Of a stretch of DNA of 64,000 nt, positions 12,246 to 23,104 are shown one piece after another. Position 1 is the first letter of the stretch. Every line of letters begins with the position of its first letter. The position numbers and the translations under genes were made by a program. The stretch covers positions 372,001-436,000 of the forward strand of contig JASPKZ010004570.1 in the NCBI GenBank assembly GCA_030220185.1. Reading direction: 5' to 3'. Under the pieces are notes generated by a model. The model saw nothing but the letters and a program-made list of their open reading frames with translations, was not told the DNA's origin and searched no databases. The DNA comes from Diploptera punctata (taxonomy: Eukaryota; Arthropoda; Insecta; Blattodea; Blaberidae).

Positions 12246-13256
12246 ACATTTTTATATTTTTATTAATGGCATTTAAATAATTCCTCATTATGTGATTCTT
12301 CAATATATATGTTATTAAGTGAGTGGAATTAAGAGCAATTACGCGGTTCTTATGTTAGAAAATGTGTGTGTGGGAGTCCTTGAACTTGAAAGGTTCTAAT
12401 ATTAGTTTGACCTTTGACATGCCATGTGTGTCGTATTATCGGGGATCTACAGTGCAATGTTGCAACATTGTTGCTAGCATTCACTTTGTGAAACAGAGTC
12501 ATGCTTGTTAATTACAAAAACAGTTTTAAATCATATGAAGTTTCTTGTATAAAAAAATACAATTGGTGTGAAGTACGTATATGTGATTAAGTATGTATAA
12601 CCTGTAGTGTAAAATAAAATTATTATTGGGTGTAGCGTTATTGGAAACCAACATAGTGAAAATACGTATGACAACGCTGTACTATGTGCACCATGTGGAA
12701 ACAATCAGTCATAAAGTAAGATTTCGCGCATTGTAAGAGAATTCTTTCGATTGTTTAGTTTAAAAATAGAACTCATGTCAGCAATATAATTTGTAATCAG
12801 AAAGAATTATAACAGAATTTTCCACATTTAAATAAAAAAATTAATAATTTGTATACTGTACTTTTTCATTAATATTTTTTTTTTGTCTTTATAGTTGAAA
12901 CGCGTGAAAGTTAATTTTAGTGTTTTGGAATGAACAATGCAAATTCCATATCGGCATTTTTATTTATTTTAATGGTTCAATCTATTAACAGCATCAGATA
13001 AATTTTAATTAGTTAATATGGATGTAATAAAATTATACTCATATTAGGGATATTTAACTATAGAGAAGGCCCTTTGTTGTTAAGAAGTTAATATTTTCTT
13101 TATTTTGTGAAATTTAAAATGATACATGGTAACCAAGTTAAATAAATACACTATTATTTATTTAATATTTTTACAGCATATCAAATTGTACATTTCATAT
13201 ACATGATAAAAGGAGTGAAGTTCTTTATTCATCTCCATATTATCGCTTTTTATATA
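12246..13256. other. intronic sequence, no gene recognised
   Basis: AT-rich, without a credible coding frame, recognised repeat or exon. Confidence 0.35.
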
Positions 13257-13258
13257 TT

Positions 13259-13575
13259 ATCCATCCATAGTAATTCTGCCCGAGGGCAGGTCTTTCACTG
13301 CAATCATAGCATTTTCATGGTGTGCTTGCAGCTTTACTAGGGAACTGTAGATGTGGTAGCTTCCCATTGCTTTCCACACCGGTGAAGGATGATGATGATG
13401 ATGGCCATATGGTTTCGGGGGCCATTTGGGCCTTAAAGTTTTCTTGACATTTGTCTTACAGGTGAGGAAAAACCCTGATAAAAACCTCACCCAGAAAAAC
13501 TGTCCCGACCGGGGATTGAACCCGGGCCCACTGCGTGACAAGGCAGCACGCTACCTTGAGACCACAGCGGTGGAC
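13259..13575 (-). repeat. SINE-A, near-complete copy
   Basis: Same family as 3391-3697. The minus strand starts at the tRNA-like head near 13575 with B box GGTTCAATCCC (around 13510-13525) and ends with GAATTACTATGGATGG near 13259. Confidence 0.88.
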
Positions 13576-14340
13576 TTATCTATTATAATTTCATATTATT
13601 TTGTAATATTTGTTTAATATTTGCAGCTCCAGAATATTAAAGTCTAAATAAAATTCAGATATGTCAGTCAGTCACAGAATGTAGTCAGTCAGTCACACAC
13701 ACTATATATTATTAGGTTATAACTCTGGTCTTAATTGTGATTTTTGTTTCGTCTTTTATTGATAATGTAACTTGAAATGCGTCCTCCAAACGGTATTTTG
13801 GAAAATTGAATTAGGAATCACACTTCAGAGAACGATGCAGATGAACATGTTAAGCTGCATGTGAGTTGACATTTATGTCAGTCAGTCACACATACATTGA
13901 TAGATAATAAATAGTACTTTTTTTCTTCAAAAGTTGTATATTTAAGTACAGTCTTAACCACACACTACTCCTCTATCATATCCCGTAGATAACACCCCTA
14001 ATTTCAATCAATTGTAATATTTACGCAACCATTTTGCTGCAAAAGTGTATTGTAAATGTCAGTCAGTCACATATGGAATTGCTCTTATACTGATTTCATG
14101 TATTTCAGTTGTTTTAAAATTTACAATGGTAATTTGTCACAATAAGGTAGTTATTTGTCAGTTTTCCCATAGAATGATGCTGATCCCATGGCCTCTCTGC
14201 CCAAATCCAAATATTCAAATAAATGTCTGAAGGGTAGCTCATTGAAGAGAAGAAAGTAAAGTAACCTTTTTACTGGGCAGTGAATTTTAATCTCTAGGTT
14301 AAGGAAAACACCTTTTCCCCATTTTTTAAATATTGAAAAT
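13576..14340. other. unassigned region with four GTCAGTCAGTCAC words
   Basis: The 13-mer GTCAGTCAGTCAC occurs at 13663-13675, 13684-13696, 13877-13889 and 14058-14070, two of the intervals being about 180-193 bp. Similar words lie in the tandem duplication at 11.4 and 12.1 kb. No gene is recognised. Confidence 0.5.
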
Positions 14341-15246
14341 AACATATTACCTCATATTACTTCCTTACTTACTCACTGGCACTATCGAGCCCATAGGTCC
14401 ATGGCCACACGGACATAAGCTCTCCATACATCCCTATCCTGAGCTAATGCTTTCCAATCATTCCCTGTATAATCTACTTCCCTCAAATCATAGTTAATGT
14501 TATTCTCCCACCTCATTCTTGGTCTATCAATTGGGAGTTTTCCCTCTGGCTTTCCTACAAGAAGCTTCCATGCAAGTCTTTCATTCCCCATACGTGCAAC
14601 ATGTCCTGCCCATCGCAGTCTACGAGACTTAACTGTTCTTATTATATCTGGCTTCCTATAAAGACCATGTAGTTCATTGTTATGTAGTCTTCTCCATTCA
14701 CCTGTCTGTTCATCTCTCTTTCGTCCAAAAATTTCCTAAGTACTTTATTCTCAAATACTTGTAATCTCCTTTCCTCCCTTAAAGTAAGAGTCCATGTTTC
14801 GCACCCATATAATATAACTGGTAGAATAATAGTTTTATATATTTTCAGTTTAACGTTTTTTTGAAAGGAGTTGGGACATCAAGAGTCTCTGCAATGCATA
14901 ATAGCACGCATTTCCAGAATTGAGCCTATGTTTAATTTCTTTGTGCATCTCATTCCTATTTGTGATTATTGTTCCTAGGTATTTGAATTCAGCCACTTCC
15001 TCAAAATTTCCCTCATTTGTCATTAGCTGTCCATTTCCATTATATAATGTATTTCTACGTGTGACCATATATTTAGTTTTATTGATATTTACTTCCAGTC
15101 CTAAGTTCTTAGTGTTACTCAATAGTGTGTGCGTGTTGTCCTTTAGTATATCCTCGCTATCGGCCAGTACTACTACATCATCAGCATAAACTAACAGTTT
15201 ATTAATACCATTCAGTTGTAAGCCTTCCTCATTCTCTAAAGATTTA

Positions 15247-15853
15247 GGGTCGTATGTTAGAACATTACTCTCTACTCAAATTACTTCCAATCACTAGTGA
15301 GCTGATTCACCGTGAGCAATTGCTGAGAACGAATTAACGGCCGACTTATCGGTCATGCACGAGCGTCGACGTTTTCGTAATATTGGCAACGAATTACCCA
15401 GAATTCTCAGCGATAAAACCACTTCCGTTATTTTCGTCTGCTATAGAGGAATGCATTTATGCTTGCATCCCGCAAATAATACCGTATACAAACACGTCTG
15501 CGACACGCAATATTACGCCGATTCTCCTGTTCTTCCAGTTGAATTCTTTGGTAGACTCTATCAAATTCCTCTTCTCCGTGTATACCGAAAACATGATCGA
15601 AGTCTTCAAGGTCCGACATCTTGGATAAATGTTGGATAAAGTAGCAAAGTACATCGATTACCATCGGTTCCCGTTCGGTTCCCTTCGGGATTTTAATGTG
15701 AGTTGCTCATGTAAGGTACCTCCGCAGGTAGCTTACAAATTTAACCAATTATTATCGCATGAACAGATTTCTGAGTAAGCAAAATCGTATTAGCATACAA
15801 CTTGCTCAGCAGAGAAGGCATTTTACTGTCTAATGCGTCCAAACATGCGACCC
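15247..15853 (-). mobile_element. 607-bp PIF/Harbinger-type non-autonomous transposon
   Basis: Terminal inverted repeats GGGTCGTATGTTAGAAC (from 15247) and, on the other strand, GGGTCGCATGTTTGGAC (from 15853) are flanked by a 3-bp TSD TTA (15244-15246, 15854-15856). The interrupted LINE A reads straight across at AGATTTAATGG in the sister copy. A minus-strand frame (15428-15664) includes MSDLEDFDHVFG, then RRVCIRYYLRDA, which looks like a transposase N-terminus remnant. GC content is higher than in the surroundings. The assignment rests on the TSD length and TIR form. Confidence 0.8.
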
Positions 15854-17463
15854 TTAATGGCATGCTCTAGTACAAAATTAAATAGTAGAGGAGATAGTGC
15901 ATCTCCTTGCTTCAACCCATTCTGGATTTCAAAAGTGTCCGAAAACTCTTTGCCTACACGCACCCTACTCTTTGTGCCATTTAGACACATTCGTGTCTAA
16001 CTAACTTTTTAGGAATTCCGAACTCCAGCAGGATACTATATAACTTCTCCCTCTTAATTGAATGATATGCTTTTTTGAAGTCTACATATAGTTGATGTAC
16101 AGTGCCATTATATTCCCATTTCTTTTCTAAAATCTGTCTTATACTAAAAATCTGATCTGTTGTGGACCTGTTTCTTCTAAATGCACATTGATGATCTCCT
16201 AGAATGTCATCAATATAGGGAGTAAGTCTGCTTACTAATATATTTGTTAGAATTTTGTACGAAGTTGAAAGTAATGGGATGCCCCTGTAGTTGTTGCAAT
16301 CAGTTTTATCTCCTTTCTTATAAATTGGTACAATAATTGATTCTTTCCATTCATCTGGAAGAGCTTCTTTTTTCCAAATCATACTATGCAATCAGCGTAT
16401 ATTGCCCATCAATTTTTCTCTCCCTGCTTTTATCAGTTCTGCTGGGATCTCATCTGAACCTGATGCTATCTTCAATTTTTTAATCGCCATTTCAACCTCT
16501 AATGCACTTGGCTCTGTGACTAGCATTTCTGCTGTCTGTAAATTATCCTCCTCAATGTCCTGTTCTGTATGTACATTTAATAGCTGATTAAAGTAACTTT
16601 TCCATCTATTTAATATACTTCTGGAATCTGCAATCATATCCCCATTTTCAATCCGAATTATGTTTGTTCTAGCCTGAAACCCTTTCTTCTCTATACTAAT
16701 TCCCTGATATAATTCTCTAATGTTCCTATTTTTTGCATTCATTTCAAGATCATTAATCTTCTCTCTCAAATATTCCCTCTTTTTACTCTTTAGTAGCTTT
16801 TTGGTTTCCCGTCTAATACTACCCAATTGCTCTAAATTTACCTCATTTGGCTAGTGTAACCATTTCATTTTTGCTAGCTTTCTTTTCTTTACAATGTCGG
16901 CACATTCCTCATCAAACCATTTCTTGTTTTGCCTCTTTTTTAAACAACCAATGCTTTCTGATGCTGACAATTTAATAGTATCTCTTATAGCCTCCCATCC
17001 TTTATTTATATCAGTTTCTTCTTCGTTTGCCACATTGTCATCTGAAGATTCCAGTACTTCAAATCTATTAGCAATTTTGATTTGGTATTCTTGCCGCATT
17101 TCATCATTTTTCAAGTTTTTTAATTCAAATTTTACAGAATCATCTTTAGCATTTGTTCCTCTCATAAGTGATAGCTGTTGTCTGATTTTCACCATGACCA
17201 GATGATGATCCGAATTGCAGTCTGTCCCTCTAACTGATGTAACATCGATGATGCTACTGTGCCAGCGTTTATCCATTAATACATGATCTATCTGGTTCCG
17301 AGTTTCTCCATCTGGGGACGTCCAGGTGTATTTATGAATATCCTTATGCTGAAATGTTGTGCTCTTAACAATGAGATTCTTTGATGTGGCAAATGTGACT
17401 AATCTAACCTTGTTGTTGTTACTATCTTCATGAAGACTGAATTTGCCTATTGTTGGTTTGAAT

Positions 17464-17521
17464 GGAAAATTTTCTATAGGATCGTAACAGGCCTTGGCCT
17501 AATACTTGGAAGGAAGAAGAA
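17464..17521 (+). mobile_element. 58-bp LINE 3'-tail insertion in LINE A endonuclease
   Basis: GGAAAATTTTCTATAGGATC through AGGAAGAAGA equals the last 58 bases of the LINE at 21466-22022. It interrupts the endonuclease between GAAT and a repeated GAAT (17460-17463 and 17522-17525), where the sister copy reads continuously (AGATATATTCAAACC). Confidence 0.85.
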
Positions 17522-18288
17522 GAATATATCTTCCCGCCCCACTTTTGCATTAAAATCTCCTAAGACAATTTTCATATGATATCGTGAAAGGCTATCAAAT
17601 AAGCATTCTAATTCTTCATAGAACTCATCCTTGATCTTGTCATCTTTATCTTCTGTGGGGGCATGTACATTTACAATTATAAAATCATGTCGTTTACCCT
17701 TTAGAATTATGTATGATACCCTATCACTAACAATCTTAATATCTCGGATAGCGGATAGGATCCTCCTTCTGACTAAAAAACCCTTTCCAAATGCAGGTCT
17801 TTGTGAACCCCTGTAGTATAATGCAAAACTTCCTGATTCCTGACTACCTTCTCCTGGCCACCTAACTTCCTGTAAAGCGACTATATCCAAGGGTGATTTA
17901 TCTAATTCCTGCATTAATATCTCTAGTGCCCCGCTATTGTATAAAGTCCTAACATTCCATGTTCCTAGGAACATGTCCCTGTGTTTGAGCCTTTGGCATG
18001 GGTTCCCTGAAGTAGTCCCCGCCCGGAGAACCGAATGGGGGACTATTTGACCTTCGGAAAATTTTACCCCAGTTGAACACATGTCCACATTTCTTGATTA
18101 CGGTTGTATTTTTACGGTGAAAGATCGTCACTCTTTCGCCCAAAGAACTTTTTTCGTCTGGCTTATCACCTTCGACCAGTCCGGCATGGGTAATCCTATT
18201 GGCAGCAATGCTACCGCCGGCATAGCTCTCAGTATCATTTAAGCACGCAAGCCATTCCACCACGACAAGGTAAAGATACCATGGAGGG

Positions 18289-18404
18289 TCAAATTCTTCC
18301 TCTATCATGGAAGAAGAAGCAGGGCACCATGATGACAGATCATGGAATAAACATTCTGAAACTGGTCTAAAAAATGTATTGAAGTGATGTGATATTTTGA
18401 ATAT
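18289..18404. other. unassigned spacer upstream of LINE A
   Basis: Sequence between the LINE A 5' end and the next LINE tail; no feature recognised. Confidence 0.3.
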
Positions 18405-18860
18405 CTTCTTCTTCGTCATCCAACCAAGTGTTAGGCCTATAGGCCTGATGAATTTTGTATCCAGCGTTTTCTCGGATGACCCAGAGATCTCTTCCCTGTG
18501 CACAATAACGAAGCATGGCCTTGGAAACTCTATCTGAACTCATTTGTCACAAATTATTCATCCAGTTGTTCTGGTATCTATATATGTATTCAATGACTGG
18601 TTCTAAACGTTTCTTCCAGATATCATCATTGTATTAGTGATCCCATTTGGTATATCTCATTTCACTAGAAGTTATCCTGTTCTCTCCTTTCCTCAAAGTC
18701 CATGCGTCACTGCCGTAGCAAAGTGCAGGTTTTGTATAAGCGTACTCTGGTATCTCTCTGGACTAGCGAAGTTTTCATTACTGAATTTATTATTCCCATG
18801 GTTTTATTAAAATTACTAATTTTATTTGCTATGTCTACTTCATCCAAATGTGTTCATATA
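18405..18860 (-). pseudogene. LINE G-like RT C-terminal fragment
   Basis: The minus strand gives HLDEVDIANKISNFNK, then TRVRLYKT..L, RSLGHPRKRWIQNS and a GAAGAAGA tail near 18405. It is the conserved thumb/C-terminal region of an EN-RT LINE with several stops and frameshifts. Confidence 0.65.
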
Positions 18861-19029
18861 ATCTTCTTCTTGTAAGCCCACGTTTCCCTTAACAGAGATT
18901 TAGGCGCTCTCCCCCTACAGGGAAGAATTTGAACCATACTAATTTAGTTACACTTGTTTTTGTATAGATGCCATTTGAGTGGTCCGTGGTCAGCGTTCCG
19001 CCTCATGCTGACATCTAGGAAACCAAGGT

Positions 19030-19548
19030 TGTGTTCATATAAGTTGGGAATTTTTATATTATGAGATTTTCTTAATAAAAATCAAATAAATCGTGAATTC
19101 TTCTTACCTCATAGAACACTTTAGAAATATAAAAAATGGTGAAATTGAAAAATCAGCAATAGCAGCAACAACCACAGTTTATTGAGAGAACACCAAGAAT
19201 TGAAAAAGAAGCAAAAATTTTTTTTAACATCTATATCCTAAACCTTTGGAATCAGCAGTTTGGGGAAAATATTATACATTCAAAAATAAACATTAGAACC
19301 ATGAATTCTGAGTTTTTTCCAGACGAACTAATGCTAAATTTGATCAACAAAGTTTTCTTCAACACTGCGACAAACCCAGATGGCAGTTTAGAAAATGACC
19401 AGCATAATGAAGAATCGACAGTTGTGACAACAGCTGATGATGAGAATGATGATTCCCGATACTGCAGTTCTGTGTTAAATAAAATAGATGTATGAAGTAA
19501 GAAGAATTCACAATTCATTTGATTTTTATGTTAATGTGTATCCAAGGT
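19030..19548 (+). mobile_element. PLE 3' piece with GIY-YIG remnant and hammerhead relic
   Basis: Order: a GGGAATTTTTATATTATGAG cap, an arm ending TTCTTCTTACCTCATA (about 19090-19115), a GIY-YIG endonuclease piece (RNIKNGEIEKSAIAA-like at 19115-19270), a hammerhead relic (19425-19480), TATGAAGTAAGAAGAATTCA, then the inverted arm. The two arms (near 19062-19108 and 19496-19535) are reverse complements. CCAAGGT occurs on both sides, a possible short TSD. Confidence 0.6.
19425..19480 (+). ncRNA. decayed hammerhead ribozyme motif
   Basis: CTGATGA (19434-19440), stem II GAGAAT/ATTCCC with one mismatch, then GATA instead of GAAA (19458-19461) and palindromic ACTGCAGT (19461-19468). The A-to-T change in the second core block should abolish activity. 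Confidence 0.5.
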
Positions 19549-19561
19549 AGGCAAATGAATT

Positions 19562-19786
19562 TTACTCTTTCCAGAATTTTCCTTGAAAAACTATTACTTT
19601 AGTATTTCCTTTATTGATTTTCATGTTATATTTGATGACTTTTGTTAAAATTATATACTGAATATTGTAATTCGTCCTCTGAGGGTACCATAATGATACA
19701 TTATCTGCGAAAATTAATATATCTAATTTCATATTTCTATTCAATTGTATATGTCGATGACGTTCTCTCCATTCTCTAACTATCTG
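19562..19786 (-). pseudogene. RT fragment of a non-LTR element
   Basis: The minus strand encodes LDILIFADNVSLWYP, with FADN in place of the catalytic FADD, and KINKGNTKVIVFQG, a typical post-motif-D stretch. It adjoins a (TA)n tract at 19787-19816. Confidence 0.6.
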
Positions 19787-19805
19787 ATCCATATATATAT
19801 ATATA

Positions 19806-20628
19806 TATATATATATCATCATCATCATCAACAATCACGGATTAAGCCCATGTGGCTTGTTCCGGTCTCATAGATTCTCATTCAAAAGTTGGATCCATCT
19901 CTTCTTCAGTCTACCAACATTCCTTCGTCGTTTTGCTTTGTATTTAAGTATAATTTTGGGAATGCGATCATCTTCCATTCTTTGAACATGTTCTTTCCAT
20001 TTTTTTCTAGATTATTTTATTCTATCTAAGAGTTTAAAGATATTTAGCTCATTTCTAATATCTTCACTTCTTCCCTCATCTAGAAGTTTGCAACCAGCCA
20101 CACTTCTCAGAAATCTCATTTCAGTTGCTTCTAAGATCTTCTCTTAGTTTTGTTTCTTTTCTTGTGCTTTTAAATATCCTTTTGAATGTTCCACATATAT
20201 AATTAAATTTATTAAGTTTGTTAAACAGATCTTCATTTTTAAAATAGGAGATTTCATAACCCAGGTATTTAAAATGGTTCACTTGTTCAATGGGTTTCCC
20301 CTCCAGAATTATTTTAGCTCTTACGGTATCTGATCCCTTAAAAGCTAGGATTTTCATTTCATTTATTGATATTTTGAAATTATATTTCTGTATAATGTTA
20401 TTTAACTGAAAGAGCGATTTCTGTAGACCATCTTCTGAACTAGATATTAGAACTTGGTCGTCTGCAAAAAGTAAGGTATCTAACATCTTATTTCTTATTT
20501 TGAAATGTGAATCCAAATTTATCTACCAATTATATATGATATCGTCAATATAAATATTAAAAAGGGAGGATGAAAGTGGACATCCCTGTCTTACACCTCT
20601 ATTTATTGTTGCTGTTATATTGTTTTTA
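19806..20628 (-). pseudogene. LINE E, 3' portion
   Basis: The minus strand carries LLFADDQVLISSSEDGLQ (catalytic FADD intact), VNHFKYLGYEIS and a C-terminal RRRNVGRLKKRW, ending in GATGATGATGATAT. The 5' part continues at 21014 after a nested insertion. Confidence 0.8.
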
Positions 20629-21013
20629 AACCATCAAAAGTGCAGAGACACACAAGAATGAAAATCTATAAAGTTCTCGCTAGACCCATAATCTGTTATG
20701 GCAGTGAAGCTTGGACCATCAGAACTCAGGATGACCATCATATTACAGCCATGGAGATGAAATTTCTGCAATGAACTGCAGACCACCAAAGAAATTCAAC
20801 ATTAGCCAGAGAGTTAAACATCGTACCTATATCAGAATAGCTCCAAGAATATAGAAACAATTGGCTAGCCCATATTCAGCGCATGGATCGTCACAGAATA
20901 CCAAAACAAATTCTTCACTACATTCCTCAAGGCAGAAGATCTGTGGGTCAACCTTTTCGGAGATGGCGGGAGACCATAACGAGCCACTGGGCCTAATACT
21001 TGAAAGGCAGATG
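20629..21013 (+). mobile_element. LINE F 3' fragment nested in LINE E
   Basis: Flanked by the 12-bp TSD ATATTGTTTTTA (20617-20628 and 21014-21025). It encodes MKIYKVLARPIICYGSEAW and a tail containing RIPKQILHYIPQGRRS and PFRRWRETITSHWA. It is 5'-truncated. Confidence 0.85.
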
Positions 21014-21240
21014 ATATTGTTTTTATTTTTGCCTCCAGTTTCTATTGTTATTTTATTTTTTACATATAGACTTTTTATTGCAGTTATTAGGTGCTGAGGT
21101 ACTCCTTTCTCTTTCATTATATTCCACAATTTATTTCCGTTCCCTTTGTCAAATGCCTTTTCAAGATCTATGAATGCCATAAAAGTTGGTAGATTATATT
21201 CTCTATGTTTCTCAATATATGTATATATATATTATGGTAA
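21014..21240 (-). pseudogene. LINE E, 5'-ward portion
   Basis: The minus strand encodes MAFIDLEKAFDK (RT motif A), then LWNIMKEKGVPQHLITAIK and a KNKITIETGG stretch. It is the upstream continuation of 19806-20628. Confidence 0.75.
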
Positions 21241-21465
21241 ATAAAAGTAGCGACAGAGGGCATCCTTGTCTCATTCCTGTACAAATTTCTTGCCATTGTG
21301 ATAGTTTATTGTCACTGCAATTAAATTAGATTTGTACAGGTTATATATATATATATATATATATTTAATATCATTTGTTGTGGAACCTGGTCTGTGGCTA
21401 TTATTTTTAATAGTTTGTTTCTCTCTACTCTATCAAAAGCCTTTTCCAAATCTATAAAATCTGTC
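21241..21465 (-). pseudogene. second RT fragment of LINE E type
   Basis: The minus strand includes a DLEKAFDRVERNKLLKI-type motif A region around 21405-21455 and a (TA)n tract at 21346-21363. Heavily decayed. Confidence 0.55.
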
Positions 21466-22022
21466 TCCAGAATAAAATTTTAGAGAGATCTAATCAATTT
21501 AAATATCTTGGATATTATCTCTCTATCTGGGATGAAAAGGATATCCCTGAAAAAGTTACTAGTTATAATAAAAGTTTAGGAATTATTAATCAAGTTATGA
21601 AACCATCCCTTGTACAAAAAAACACCAGATTACGTTTATATAACACTTTGGCTAGACCAGTGTTGACCTATGGTAGTGAAGAATGGACACTAAAAAAAAC
21701 AACATGAAAGCAGAATAACGGCTTGTGAAATGAGATTCATGTGCAGAACAGCGGGTTACACCAGATGGGATCGGAAAAGGAACACCGATATCTTAAAAGA
21801 ATTGAAGACTACGCCAATTTTGGAATATATTAAACAGTACCAACTAAATTGGAAACACCATCTTGAAAGAATGAGTTCAAATCGGATCCCCAAAGCTGTT
21901 TATAATTATATACCAAGAGGACGAAGATCACTGGGCCGTCCTATGAAACGCTGGAGGGAAAATTTTCTATAGGATCGTAACAGGCCTTGGCCTAATACTT
22001 GGAAGGAAGAAGAAGAAGAAAA
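21466..22022 (+). pseudogene. LINE G 3' end
   Basis: Encodes QFKYLGYYLSIWDEKDIPEK, TRLRLYNTLARPVLTYGSEE, and in a shifted frame the tail RIPKAVYNYIPRGRRSLGRP and MKRWRENFL. It ends with GGCCTAATACTTGGAAGG and (GAA)n. The last 58 bases recur as solo inserts at 17464 and 25259. Confidence 0.8.
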
Positions 22023-22594
22023 AGCAATATGAGTTTCCACATTGAATTCTCTTTGTTTTTCTATTAATAATTTTAATGAAAAATACCTGTCACAACAAGA
22101 ACTTTCTTTCTGGAAACCATTTTGCTCTTCATCAAGAAGTTTTTCATAATATTTATATAATTTGTATATTTTGAATATTAAATTATTAATGACCTCATAG
22201 TGTTACTTCCTATAAACTTTAAACCGTTTTCTCACCCTACTTATTGCTGTACCATCACAACCAATCACTTCCAGTTCATTAATGTTTATATCATTATCTT
22301 CCAGGTTCTTATGGATGCAAATGGCGACTTCACTGTCAGTGTGACTGAACTGACATATTTGTCCAACAGATCCATGAATCAAGCTACTGTGCTCCTCTTT
22401 TCTTACTCTTAGGTACATTTTTGATCAGTAGACCACATCATGGTCAGAATATCACCAAGAATCAATTGCAATTTAGGACCAAATATAAACAACACCTCAT
22501 TTATATTTAAATTAATATTGGGAAGTAAACATTATGAGGTTATATCATTAATAGTGAGTGGAGAACATATTTTAATCGACTCACCTCATACATT

Positions 22595-22655
22595 TTTAAA
22601 CTTCTTTGATACCGACGGTTTCAGACAATATCATGTCCTTCATCAGTCATGGGAT
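22595..22655 (-). ncRNA. hammerhead ribozyme, canonical core
   Basis: The minus strand has CTGATGA (22640-22646), stem II GACA/TGTC around TGATAT, GAAA (22619-22622), stem III ACC/GGT with loop GTC (22611-22619) and GUA as the cleavage triplet (A at 22610). Stem I begins with TGA/TCA pairing. This is among the best-formed hammerheads in the window, with three true base pairs in stem III rather than a palindrome. Confidence 0.8.
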
Positions 22656-22739
22656 CCACTGATGAAATTCCGTGATTGTTGATTTCTTTAGTGACATCAC
22701 CTCTTGTGCTGCCATCTTTCGTTGGGATTATAAACTTTG

Positions 22740-22951
22740 TAATTAAATTTTTATCCACCGGAATATCGAAATTCATTCTTCTGAATGAATATCATTTCCC
22801 AAATTGTCAATTCCAACGGTTTATCCAACTGTTTTAAAAGTTTCGCTTCTTTTTCAATTTTATGATGTTCTAGTAAACTATGTGCAGCAATTGCTGATTT
22901 TTCAATTTCACAATTTTTAATATTTCTAAAATGTTCTTTAGTCGGTATCAA
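22740..22951 (-). pseudogene. PLE GIY-YIG endonuclease C-terminal remnant
   Basis: The minus strand encodes PTKEHFRNIKNCEIEKSAIA, then LLKQLDKPLELTIWEMIFIQ, and ends NEFRYSGG-stop. The YIG motif itself is missing because the right arm abuts at 22951. Confidence 0.75.
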
Positions 22952-23104
22952 AGAAGTTTGAAAATGTATGAGGTGAGTCGATTAAAATATGTTCTACACT
23001 CACTATTAACACCTCATTTATTAATTTAGTAAAATATTAATGGTAAAATCCTGATTTTTCATCATGAATCTTAAAAAAAATTACATATAATGCACAAACT
23101 CAAG

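Larger units (their letters stand above)
14358..18288 (-). mobile_element. LINE A, full-length copy (EN-RT non-LTR retrotransposon), interrupted
   Basis: The minus strand begins CCCTCCATGGTATC at 18288, exactly as the other full copy at 25708 does, and ends in a GTAAG-type tail near 14358. Subtracting two inserts (607 and about 58-62 bp) leaves roughly 3.26 kb, equal to the other copy. From 5' to 3' it encodes an apurinic-type endonuclease (GTWNVRTLYNSG, ALQEVRWPGEG, VLGDFNAKVG, DCNSDHHLV), a linker, and an RT (YRGIPLLSTSYK, FRRNRSTTDQIF, LYVDFKKAYHSIKREK), then the basic tail. The minus-strand frames at 17474-18088, 16851-17276, 16392-16826, 15981-16391 and 14382-15122 are its broken ORF. 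Note YHSIK where the sister copy reads YDSIK, a changed catalytic-block residue. Its clade was not determined. Confidence 0.9.
22505..23007 (-). mobile_element. 503-bp PLE-derived inverted element with hammerhead
   Basis: A perfect 14-bp TSD AACACCTCATTTAT flanks it (22491-22504 and 23008-23021). The minus-strand left arm has a GIY-YIG end (RTKEHFRN-like, 22740-22951), the hammerhead at 22595-22655, TATGAGGTGAGTCG and an arm sequence, then ACCTCATAATG. The right arm holds a short plus-strand copy from GGTATCAAAGAAG through TATGAGGTGAGTCG and the same arm. The cap GGGAAGTAAACATTATGAGG is at the left edge only. Confidence 0.85.

Noticed and set aside
15355..15639. 94-codon plus-strand frame
   Set aside because: It is the opposite-strand shadow of the Harbinger-type fragment and has no recognisable domain.
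22061..22150. CTTGATGAAGAGC...CCAGAAAG on the minus strand as another hammerhead
   Set aside because: The core reads TTGATGA but no GAAAC with proper stem II or stem III follows, so the resemblance is superficial.
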